Positions 1 to 5,836 of a DNA stretch of 37,448 bases are shown in pieces. Position 1 is the first letter of the stretch. Each line of letters begins with the position of its first letter. A model generated the notes under the pieces. That model had not been told where the DNA came from. It saw only the letters and a list, made by a program, of their open reading frames with translations, and searched no databases. Source of the DNA: Gemmataceae bacterium (lineage in GTDB: Bacteria > Planctomycetota > Planctomycetia > Gemmatales > Gemmataceae); assembly GCA_009691845.1 (NCBI GenBank), contig SIAJ01000054.1:1-37448 (forward strand). Reading direction: 5' to 3'. Made by a program: the position numbers and the translations under genes.

Positions 1-188
1 GCCGCCGAGTGATTTCCGCGGGCCAGGAAGGATTTCTCAAAGTGTGGGATGTCGCCAATGGGAAGGAAGAGTTTCGTGCCGAGGGCCATCCCAAGCCCGT
101 GACCGAGATGGCGCTGTCTGCGGATGGCAACTCGCTTCTGACCGGCGGGGACGATGGGACGATTCGAGTTTGGCAGGTTGCGGAATGA
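1..188 (+). CDS. WD40 repeat protein, 3' end only
   Basis: Partial gene: the frame is open from base 3 and ends at TGA 186-188, leaving about 61 residues. Two WD40 blades can be seen: one ending in LKVWDV, and one with the pattern AADG/SADGNSLLTGGDDGTIRVWQV, the usual strand d to WD ending (WQ here). WD40 propellers are protein-interaction scaffolds; nothing in this fragment shows a partner or an enzyme domain, which would lie upstream of the window. The terminal blade runs to the stop codon with only three residues after it, as expected for the last blade of a propeller. Confidence 0.85.
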   Translation, partial: RRVISAGQEGFLKVWDVANGKEEFRAEGHPKPVTEMALSADGNSLLTGGDDGTIRVWQVAE

Positions 189-336
189 TGGGGGGGGGTT
201 CGACGTCGCGAATAACTCGCACCGGCACTCACTGCCATAAACGCCCTTCGCGGTAGCCCCAAGTCGCACTTTGTGCCGCCTTCCTTAAACAGGCGATCAA
301 AAACACCGATAAATTACGGGAAAAACAGAGGCCGAC

Positions 337-354
337 CTTGGCTGCGCAGCCAAG
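337..354. repeat. 18-bp perfect palindrome
   Basis: CTTGGCTGCGCAGCCAAG reads the same on both strands. It lies in gene-free DNA between the WD40 gene and the amidohydrolase remnant. No function can be assigned; it could be a site for a dimeric protein or one more of the short palindromic repeats that are common in this window. The stretch 189-423 otherwise shows no gene. Confidence 0.6.
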
Positions 355-423
355 ACGTTCTTGCGCCCGCTTGAGTATAGCTGCTATTTCTGCAACCAAC
401 TTTGCAACTTTCGCGAGTGCGTC

Positions 424-588
424 TCAAGGCCGGGTGGCCACCGCGTTCGCCAGTGCCCGGTCCACCAACTCCTCGTCCGATTCGCGGCCGACGAAAGCGA
501 TGATCTCCTCGTTCGTTTCCGCCGCCGAGAAGACGAGATGGACGTGCGTATCGATGAGGCCGGGTAGGATCGTGCAGCCAAGAAACCC
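424..588 (-). pseudogene. Amidohydrolase fragment (metal-binding HxH segment)
   Basis: About 55 residues on the minus strand match the N-terminal part of metal-dependent amidohydrolases of the imidazolonepropionase/prolidase kind: ILPGLIDTHVHL, with the HxH metal ligands, followed by DEELVDRALANA, where family members continue into a VTTVRD-type strand. Here the frame stops right after the ALANA motif (TGA at 424-426). Upstream of 588 the open frame continues to about 657 but no longer resembles the family. So only a central slice of the gene remains, with both the start and some 80 percent of the C-terminus missing. It sits beside a truncated integrase, so loss through rearrangement of a mobile element is likely. 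It cannot be a working enzyme. Confidence 0.7.
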
Positions 589-657
589 TCGATAAGCGTA
601 AGCGTCCGGTGAACTTCGTGTGTCTAGTGTCAATTGGTTTTCCCCTCGCAGCGACAA

Positions 658-1362
658 TTAGCATTCCCGTTTTTGAATGACTCGGTCATGGCGTCCCTCC
701 AGGAAGATAGGAGAGATGCGATGGTTAGGGATGGCCAAGTGCGTCGATTGTGGTGGGAGATGGAATCTCAACGCCGAAAAAATGACGCCGCGGCTTGCGC
801 ATGACGAACCTCCGTTTGGGTTACATTGACGCTTCCGACAGAAGTCGATTCCACGCAAAGCCGCCCTCGAAATCCACGGCGATCTCGAAGGCTCGTTGAC
901 CAGAAACGGACTTCTGTCGGTGCGGAATGAGCCGGCCACTCGCTTTCGCAGGTACTCCTCAAGATCCGAATGGGTGAATAACGTGATTGACTTGCCCGAG
1001 GTGCCTCCAAGGTGCCTCCGCCAATGATTCAAGTGGATCGTGAAAAGCGAGTGCGTCGAAACCGCAAGGTACGTTCGCTGGGCTTCCAGATACTCAGAAA
1101 TCACCTCGTCGATCCGCTTGGCTTGGATCCTGATGGATTTTGGCTTGCGAGCAGTACCGCCAGAAACAATGAAGTCCCCGGCATTGACCCCGTCGGGTAT
1201 TTGGATCTGGCCGGTGTGAAGCCGGTGGATGCTGACCTCAACCAGGCTGCGGGCTGCTTCGGCCTCCTGCAGATCGCGGACCTTCAGACTCTTCTTGTAC
1301 TCCTTGCCGTCGTACCGAAATCGGACGAGGAAAATTTTCCCTTTTCGCCCCAAATTTGCCAT
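658..1362 (-). pseudogene. Truncated tyrosine recombinase/phage-type integrase
   Basis: The ATG at 1362-1360 is preceded by CGAGG about nine bases upstream. The product begins MANLGRKGKIFLVRF and continues with YDGKEYKKSLKVRD, the AP2-like/arm-binding N-terminus of tyrosine integrases, then a SAM-like core-binding part (roughly residues 70-145, with SLFTIHLNHWRRHLG and TLFTHSDLEEYLRKR). After about residue 145 (near position 925) the similarity is lost. The frame stays open to 658 but has a composition unlike a protein, and no catalytic R...HxxR...Y residues appear in any frame before the amidohydrolase fragment. The gene is therefore cut off in front of its catalytic domain. It starts 190 bp from the 3' end of tRNA-Leu and is read away from it, the usual position of an integrase beside its attachment site. 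A still longer frame reaches 1464 but lacks a better start signal. Confidence 0.7.
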
Positions 1363-1454
1363 GATTCGTGACCTCGCGTGGCCGGACACTTGGGTTCCGA
1401 AGTCCGAGGTTCCACTCAGAACCCCAAACGCCACACGACGACCGATAAGTACCC

Positions 1455-1476
1455 TATGAGGCACCTATGAGGCACC
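1455..1476. repeat. Tandem 11-bp direct repeat (TATGAGGCACC x2)
   Basis: Two perfect copies of TATGAGGCACC lie at 1455-1465 and 1466-1476, between the integrase remnant and tRNA-Leu. A related pair, GGTGCCTCC twice, lies inside the integrase remnant near 1003-1018. Arm-type sites of tyrosine integrases are often short direct repeats next to the integrase gene, so this could be a relic of such sites; that is inference. Confidence 0.55.
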
Positions 1477-1498
1477 GGCGTCCTATTATGGACGCCGG
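1475..1498. repeat. Perfect 9-bp hairpin downstream of tRNA-Leu
   Basis: CCGGCGTCC (1475-1483), a six-base loop TATTAT, and GGACGCCGG (1490-1498) form a perfect GC-rich stem. It lies 54 bp past the 3' end of the minus-strand tRNA gene. There is no run of T after it, so it is a weak candidate for the tRNA terminator; it could also belong to the old integration site. Confidence 0.5.
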
Positions 1499-1551
1499 CG
1501 ACCAGTCAAGCTGTTGAGTTGGATTGTCGTAAGTGCTTGAAGAGAAAGGGA

Positions 1552-1635
1552 TGCCGAGGACAGGAGTTGAACCTGCACACCCTTGCGAGTACTAGCTCCT
1601 GAGGCTAGCGCGTCTGCCAATTCCGCCACCTCGGC
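1552..1635 (-). tRNA. tRNA-Leu, anticodon CAG
   Basis: 84-nt tRNA with a long variable arm, as in class II tRNAs. The acceptor stem GCCGAGG (1635-1629) pairs with CCTCGGC (1559-1553), with discriminator A at 1552. The D-arm region is GGCGGAATTGGCAGACGC, typical of tRNA-Leu. The anticodon stem CTAGC/GCTAG encloses the loop CTCAGGA, giving anticodon CAG, which reads CUG. The T arm is CAGGTTCAACTCCTG. The 3' CCA is not encoded. A truncated integrase gene begins 190 bp beyond the 3' end, so this gene probably served as an attachment site. Confidence 0.95.
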
Positions 1636-1682
1636 ATGTCTACTAAACGTTAGCGTGACAACCGTTTCCGTCAAGACACGCC

Positions 1683-1700
1683 CGAACCATTTCGGGTTCG
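1683..1700 (-). terminator. Possible hairpin after the hydro-lyase gene
   Basis: CGAACC and GGTTCG (1683-1688 and 1695-1700) form a 6-bp stem two bases past the hydro-lyase stop codon on the minus strand; an alternative stem CCCGAA/TTCGGG overlaps it. No T-run follows, so intrinsic termination is uncertain. Confidence 0.25.
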
Positions 1701-1701
1701 C

Positions 1702-2493
1702 TCATTCCCCTTCCAGGTCTGCATCCCGCAAATCCGTCAGGAACATGTGCCCCGGCTTGTGCGTAATCGCGAAGGGAATCTTCGCTTCCATTAGCGCCGC
1801 CTGGGGAGTCACGCCGCACGCCCAGAACACGGGTGCCTCCCCCTTGCGAATCTCCACAGGATCGCCAAAATCCGGCCTGGCGATGTTCGCAATCCCGATG
1901 GCGGACGGATCGCCAAAATGGATTGGCGTCCCGTGTGCTCGCGGAAAGCGGGCACAGACACGCTGTGCAACTACAGCTTGTCGCGGTGACATCGGCCGCA
2001 TCGACACCACGAGCGGTCCTCGAAATCGACCGGCTGCACGACATGGACGGTTCGTTCGATACATGGGCACATTCACTCCTTGCTCGATATGCCGAACGGG
2101 CAAGCGTTCCTCCAAAAGTGCGTTCTCGAAGGTAAACGAACAACCGATCACGAAGGAAACGAGATCGTCACGCCACAGCGCGCCAATATTGGTTGGCTCA
2201 TCAACCAGTTCACCATTTCGCCACACACGGTAGGCAGGAAGGTCCGCGCGCAGATCCGAGCCTGGTGCGACCTCCCTCGGTTCGGGATCGCCCGGTTGCG
2301 TGACATCCAACAAAGGACACGGCCTTGGATTTCGTTGACAGAAGAGCAAGAAATCGAAGGCGTGTTCTTGCGGCACGATTACGAGGTTGGCTTGCACGTA
2401 GCCCATGGCCAGGCCAGGCGTGGGCCCCGTGAGATCCCCCAAGCGACAAGCCTGCCGAACTTCGAGCCCCTTTGCTCGCTTTAGGTTCTCCAC
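1702..2493 (-). CDS. D-glutamate cyclase-like hydro-lyase (DUF1445/YcsI family)
   Basis: 263 residues, close to full length for the family. Its hallmark stretches are visible: TGPTPGLAMGYVQANLVIVP (about residues 22-41), FDFLLFCQRNPRPCPLLDV (47-65), and near the C-terminus FWACGVTPQAALMEAKIPFA followed by THKPGHMFLTD. Members are annotated as putative hydro-lyases; mammalian relatives convert D-glutamate to 5-oxo-D-proline, so an amino-acid lyase/cyclase role in the cytosol is plausible but the substrate cannot be read from sequence. The start is GTG at 2493 with AAGGCGAG just upstream. No ATG fits, and the conserved block begins about 20 residues in. The first bases overlap the end of a 28-residue ORF (2481-2567). 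Transcribed away from the replication cluster in the same direction; not obviously co-functional with it. Confidence 0.88.
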   Translation of the reverse strand: MENLKRAKGLEVRQACRLGDLTGPTPGLAMGYVQANLVIVPQEHAFDFLLFCQRNPRPCPLLDVTQPGDPEPREVAPGSDLRADLPAYRVWRNGELVDEPTNIGALWRDDLVSFVIGCSFTFENALLEERLPVRHIEQGVNVPMYRTNRPCRAAGRFRGPLVVSMRPMSPRQAVVAQRVCARFPRAHGTPIHFGDPSAIGIANIARPDFGDPVEIRKGEAPVFWACGVTPQAALMEAKIPFAITHKPGHMFLTDLRDADLEGE

Positions 2494-2567
2494 TTCTCGC
2501 CTTCCAGTTCCTTGAACTTTTTTTCGTGGTTTGCTTGCTCCTGCGTCATTTCATCAGGAACAGGCAT
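2481..2567 (-). CDS. Possible 28-residue leader ORF overlapping the hydro-lyase start
   Basis: ATG at 2567 opens a 28-codon frame ending with TAA at 2483-2481, 13 bp inside the hydro-lyase gene (GTG 2493). The peptide is hydrophilic and rich in Glu, Lys and Gln (it begins MPVPDEMTQEQANHEKKFK). CAGGG lies a few bases before the ATG. It could be a translated leader that couples translation to the next gene, or chance. No family is recognised. Confidence 0.3.
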   Translation of the reverse strand: MPVPDEMTQEQANHEKKFKELEGEKWRT

Positions 2568-2681
2568 TGTACCCTGTGCAAAGGCATCTGAGCGCTACCT
2601 ACAAGTCGATTCGTGTCATGGGGGACTCCACGAAATCGAGTGTGATTGGACTAGCGAGCGAACAGTGAGTCAAGTGCTTCG

Positions 2682-2987
2682 TCACCACGTTCCCGAGCGA
2701 AACTTGATATCTGTGATTGTTGTACCCGGCATCGCCTTGCGTAAGCGTTCCAAGATGCTGCGTTTGTGAAACTGGCTGAGTTCTTGAAGTGGAATCGCAC
2801 CGTTGACTTCCACTTCAAGGATGCGTCTTTTGATCCCGGCGACTCGAGTGATGCTGGAATACTCCGTCCCCGCCGCGTCTGACCACGCTCGTTCGAGATG
2901 AAAACGATCCTGCTGCCGACCCCAGCCGCGTGCAGCAAAGAGGCGGCTCAAAATCTCCTTGAGCCGCTCGGGGCCTTTGGGGTCCAT
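2682..2987 (-). CDS. DUF721/DciA-like protein
   Basis: 101 residues from ATG 2987. It begins MDPKGPERLKEILSRLFAAR, followed by GWGRQ and then an alpha/beta (KH-like) part with WSDAAGTEYSSITRVAGIKR and LEVEVNGAIPLQELSQF, the pattern of DUF721 proteins. In many bacteria lacking DnaC/DnaI this family (DciA) works in loading of the replicative helicase DnaB. The location directly behind dnaN and near dnaA fits that role and strengthens the call. A GTG nine codons upstream (3014) would place the start three bases from the dnaN stop; the added residues MTHRHSRVT do not look conserved, so the ATG is preferred, without certainty. Probably co-transcribed with dnaN. Confidence 0.82.
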   Translation of the reverse strand: MDPKGPERLKEILSRLFAARGWGRQQDRFHLERAWSDAAGTEYSSITRVAGIKRRILEVEVNGAIPLQELSQFHKRSILERLRKAMPGTTITDIKFRSGTW

Positions 2988-3017
2988 GGTCACTCGTGAG
3001 TGTCTGTGAGTCACCGC

Positions 3018-4133
3018 TCAAACTAGCGGCACCACCAAGTACAAATAATCTTCCCCACTCCGGAACACGGCCGATTTCTGCCCATCGACCAGATCGAGTT
3101 GCAACGTCTCTGCACCATCCATCACGCGGAGCATCTCAGTCAGGTACGCCGGATCGAAACTGATGTCGACAGCTGGCCCGCTGTATTCTTCGATCTTCAA
3201 GGATACCTTCGATTGCCCCATGGTGGAACCCTTGGCATCCAGATTCAGCTTGCCCGGCGCGAACTTGAACGTGATGCGTTTGCTTTCGTCGTCGGTCATG
3301 ATCGCGGCCTGCCGCACGGCCGAGAGGAAGTCGCCGACCACGAGCGGGATTTTCGCGTTGACCTTCTTGGGGATTACATCGCGGTAGGGAGGGAATCGTC
3401 CCTCCACGAGTCGGCTGTAGATCACCGCACGCTCGGTCTTGAAGAGGGCGTCGTTCGATCGCAGAGCAACTTGCACCGGCTGGCTGGCATCGCCCTCGGC
3501 CAGGATTCGTTCCAGTAAGCTCATCGCCTTCGGTGGCACCAGATGCGACTGACCTTTCTTCTCGCCATCGCCCTGCATCACGCACTTGCCCGAGGCCACT
3601 GCCAATCGCTTGCCGTCCGTCGCGACCAGCTTGGCCGTTTTGTCGTCCAGGTCCCAAAGGACGCCGCGCATGGCGTACTTGCCTTCTTCCTTCGCAGCTG
3701 CGAACACGGTTCGCCGGATCATCCTCTGCAAATCGCCAGCGGCCAGTTCTGCGTAACGCTCCCCTTCCACAAAACCGGCGATGTCCGCGAACGAAGCCGG
3801 ATCCTCGCCGGGCATTTCGTATTCGCTCGAAGTGGTCGTGACTCGCGTTCGCCGCTGGTCGGAGTCCAGCTTGACCTCGCTATCCGGACTTTCGCGAAGG
3901 ATCGAAGTCAGGCGTCCCACGGGAAGGATCGCTTCTCCTGGTTCCTCAATACCGAGTCCACGCAATTCGTAGCGAATGCCAACTTCCAGGTCCGTGGCCA
4001 TCAACGTGAGATGCTCCTCGGTCGCCACCGCTTTGATATTTTGGTAGATGGGCATGGTGGTTCGCGATGGCACGGCCACGCCAACGATTTGGCATGCACT
4101 GAGAAGGCCATCGCGGGGACAGGTCACGATCAT
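3018..4133 (-). CDS. dnaN: DNA polymerase III beta subunit (sliding clamp)
   Basis: 371 residues, the usual length for the clamp, with the three repeated clamp folds readable in order. Characteristic stretches are the start MIVTCPRDGLLSACQIVGVA, LTLMATDLEVGIRYEL in domain I, MRGVLWDLDDKTAKLVATDGKRLA in domain II, and the C-terminus EDYLYLVVPLV. The clamp encircles DNA and tethers DNA polymerase III (its alpha subunit is encoded at 29043 here). The start ATG at 4133 has AGGAG twelve bases upstream. An in-frame TTG at 4163 would add ten residues but places the ribosome site inside the gene, so it is less likely. It lies downstream of dnaA across a 408-bp intergenic region that looks like oriC, and is followed by the dciA-like gene. 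Confidence 0.97.
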   Translation of the reverse strand: MIVTCPRDGLLSACQIVGVAVPSRTTMPIYQNIKAVATEEHLTLMATDLEVGIRYELRGLGIEEPGEAILPVGRLTSILRESPDSEVKLDSDQRRTRVTTTSSEYEMPGEDPASFADIAGFVEGERYAELAAGDLQRMIRRTVFAAAKEEGKYAMRGVLWDLDDKTAKLVATDGKRLAVASGKCVMQGDGEKKGQSHLVPPKAMSLLERILAEGDASQPVQVALRSNDALFKTERAVIYSRLVEGRFPPYRDVIPKKVNAKIPLVVGDFLSAVRQAAIMTDDESKRITFKFAPGKLNLDAKGSTMGQSKVSLKIEEYSGPAVDISFDPAYLTEMLRVMDGAETLQLDLVDGQKSAVFRSGEDYLYLVVPLV

Positions 4134-4365
4134 GGAAGGGTCCACTCCTGGATGTCGAGCCAAAGAACATGCTAAGCCATTCGCGTACAGAGAATACCTT
4201 TTAACGATCTAAAGGTTTCTCGGTCACGGTTGTAGTCAGCAGATAAATAAACTCTCTCCTTATTTTCTAAAGTAGCAGTAGTCTTGTAAGGCCCAATCTG
4301 GACGAATTCGCATTTTACTTCAGCAAACCCGGCGTCGGCGCAATTAGTTACGCGCAAACCTGTCC

Positions 4366-4374
4366 TGTGGATAA
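4366..4374 (-). promoter_or_regulatory. Consensus DnaA box
   Basis: Reads TTATCCACA on the minus strand, identical to the bacterial DnaA-box consensus, in the dnaA-dnaN intergenic region. Confidence 0.75.
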
Positions 4375-4498
4375 GCTGTCAAAATTCTGTCGATTGCATG
4401 TCAATGCGTGTCGGCTGGACCGCTCGAGTGACGGGCACTTTTTCCGAGTCGTCAGCGAGCGACATGACGCGTCAGGCAATCGACATTGTTTTGACGGG

Positions 4499-4507
4499 TT
4501 GTCCACA
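4499..4507 (+). promoter_or_regulatory. DnaA box, one mismatch
   Basis: TTGTCCACA on the plus strand differs from TTATCCACA at one position. It lies 34 bp from the dnaA stop codon and faces the box at 4366. Confidence 0.65.
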
Positions 4508-4541
4508 GTAGGGTTTTTAGGCGTTGCGAATGGACTCAGCG

Positions 4542-5525
4542 TCAGCTGAGTAATTGGGATATTGAGGTGCGCGATTGCAGTTCCTGGATGTCGTGGGCCA
4601 AGGTCGCGTCGGTGGCGAGAGCCTTCTCAACCTTGTCGCAACTGTGCATGACCGTGGTATGATCGCGTCCACCGAAATAGGCCCCGATCTGCGTCAACGT
4701 CAACCCGGCTTGGCGGGCGATGTACATAGCCACCTGACGTGGCCACACAACGTTCCGTGAGCGCGATGGCCCCAGCAATAGTTTTTCGTTCACATGAAAG
4801 CGCTTCGAGATCGCCGCGATCAAGGAATCGAGAGGCGACGTATTTTCTGCGGTGGAATCGGGTATTTGTGATTGAACGACCCGCATCGTGAGTGGAGGTG
4901 GAAACTGTTTGGCCAACACTTCGAGCAGCGTGATGTTACCCAGGATCGGTCGAGCACCACCTGGATCGCGGGCGAGCCAATCAATCACTTCGTCCGCCAC
5001 TTTCAGCTTGCGTTCTCGGCACCACTCCTTGACCAGAGTCTTGCGACTCGAGGCATATAATGGGGTGATACCTACCACCAGGCCTCCCGCCAATCGACTT
5101 CGCAGCCTGGCAGAGAGGGTCAACTCGGCTGGCCCCCGCACGGATGTCAGCAGCGCTGGCTTCCGCCGAGACTGTCTGCGGTCGAGGATGTAGGCCAACT
5201 CGTCGCCGGCTGCTTCCTGCAAGTGTTGAAGATCTTCCACCACAAGCAAGTCGCAGGCGATGGCCTCCTTGATGAGCGGCCGGCGTTCCAGTTGCAACAT
5301 CATCAGCCCGCGACCCAGTTCTCCGGCCGCGTGAACCTGTGCGGTTCGCGACGTATCGGCTTGAGTAAACCGATCGACGAGCGCGTTCACGAGATGCGAC
5401 TTCCCCGAACCAGGCGGCCCGTGCAGAATGAGCAACGGTGATTCGGTCGCCTCCGCCAGACTGTTCACAGCCTGGAACGCGGATCGATTTTCTGGAAGTT
5501 GGATGAATCCGGCCAGGGAATGCAT
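4542..5525 (-). CDS. dnaA: Chromosomal replication initiator DnaA, short form (domains III-IV)
   Basis: 327 residues against 440-470 for most DnaA proteins. The AAA+ domain III begins almost at once: FIQLPENRSAFQAV, Walker A GPPGSGKS (residues 36-43), and Walker B LLVVEDLQHL (93-102, Glu in place of the usual first Asp). Domain IV is complete, with the DNA-binding signature GGRDHTTVMH at 285-294. Domain I, which normally contacts DnaB and other partners, and the linker domain II are absent. An in-frame TGA lies only seven codons before the ATG, so no hidden N-terminus exists in this frame. Hda-type proteins lack domain IV, so this is not Hda. Neighbours (oriC candidate, dnaN, dciA-like) support the initiator role. 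With domain I gone, helicase recruitment would need another route, perhaps the DciA-like protein (inference). Confidence 0.93.
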   Translation of the reverse strand: MHSLAGFIQLPENRSAFQAVNSLAEATESPLLILHGPPGSGKSHLVNALVDRFTQADTSRTAQVHAAGELGRGLMMLQLERRPLIKEAIACDLLVVEDLQHLQEAAGDELAYILDRRQSRRKPALLTSVRGPAELTLSARLRSRLAGGLVVGITPLYASSRKTLVKEWCRERKLKVADEVIDWLARDPGGARPILGNITLLEVLAKQFPPPLTMRVVQSQIPDSTAENTSPLDSLIAAISKRFHVNEKLLLGPSRSRNVVWPRQVAMYIARQAGLTLTQIGAYFGGRDHTTVMHSCDKVEKALATDATLAHDIQELQSRTSISQLLS

Positions 5526-5586
5526 TGGGCTAGTGTAATAGTCTCAGCGCGAGATGCACTGTATTGAGGTTCGTTGGACAGGTATC

Positions 5587-5824
5587 ATGATGAAGATGGC
5601 AACTTCCCCTGACCCGGCTGCCACCGATGCTCTGCGAGCCGAGTACGACTTTCGATCGCTTCGTGGGGTTGTGCGGAAAATATGCGGCGCGCTATGCAGA
5701 GCGTTTACGCATTGTCCGACTCGCCGAAGATGTAGCCGCGTCATTTTCCGACGAACAGGCCGTGAACGATGCAGTGAGAGAGTATCTTCGTGGCCGAGAG
5801 TTGGCCGTGGGCAGTAAGACATAG
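5587..5824 (+). pseudogene. Small conserved-looking gene with a frame break
   Basis: Two overlapping frames look like one protein. The first starts at ATG 5587 (AGG five bases upstream) and encodes MMKMATSPDPAATDALRAEYDF. The second carries FDRFVGLCGKYAARYAERLR and ends at TAG 5822-5824 with REYLRGRELAVGSKT. Dropping one C near 5653 joins them into a helical protein of about 78 residues. Alternatively the gene simply starts at ATG 5627 in the second frame and makes 65 residues. The amphipathic, charged helices look protein-like, but I do not recognise a family. It is divergent from dnaA and converges on the cysteine desulfurase gene. The break could be a true mutation or a sequencing error. 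Confidence 0.45.
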
Positions 5825-5836
5825 GGTCCGAGTCGA

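Larger units (their letters stand above)
4134..4541. other. Putative chromosomal replication origin (oriC)
   Basis: 408 bp without a convincing gene between dnaA and dnaN, the commonest site of bacterial oriC. It holds one perfect consensus DnaA box (TGTGGATAA, 4366-4374) and one one-mismatch box in the opposite orientation (TTGTCCACA, 4499-4507). A stretch at about 4190-4290 is clearly more AT-rich than its surroundings (for example CAGATAAATAAACTC and TTATTTTCTAAAG) and could be the unwinding element. Two strong boxes are few compared with classical origins, so weaker boxes may be present. The call rests on context and boxes; strand skew was not computed. Confidence 0.65.

Noticed and set aside
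1583..2233. 216-codon plus-strand frame over tRNA-Leu and the hydro-lyase gene
   Set aside because: It starts inside the tRNA and is antisense to a conserved gene.
4172..4357. 61-codon minus-strand frame inside the dnaA-dnaN intergenic region
   Set aside because: No ribosome site, no recognisable family, and it covers the AT-rich part of the origin candidate.
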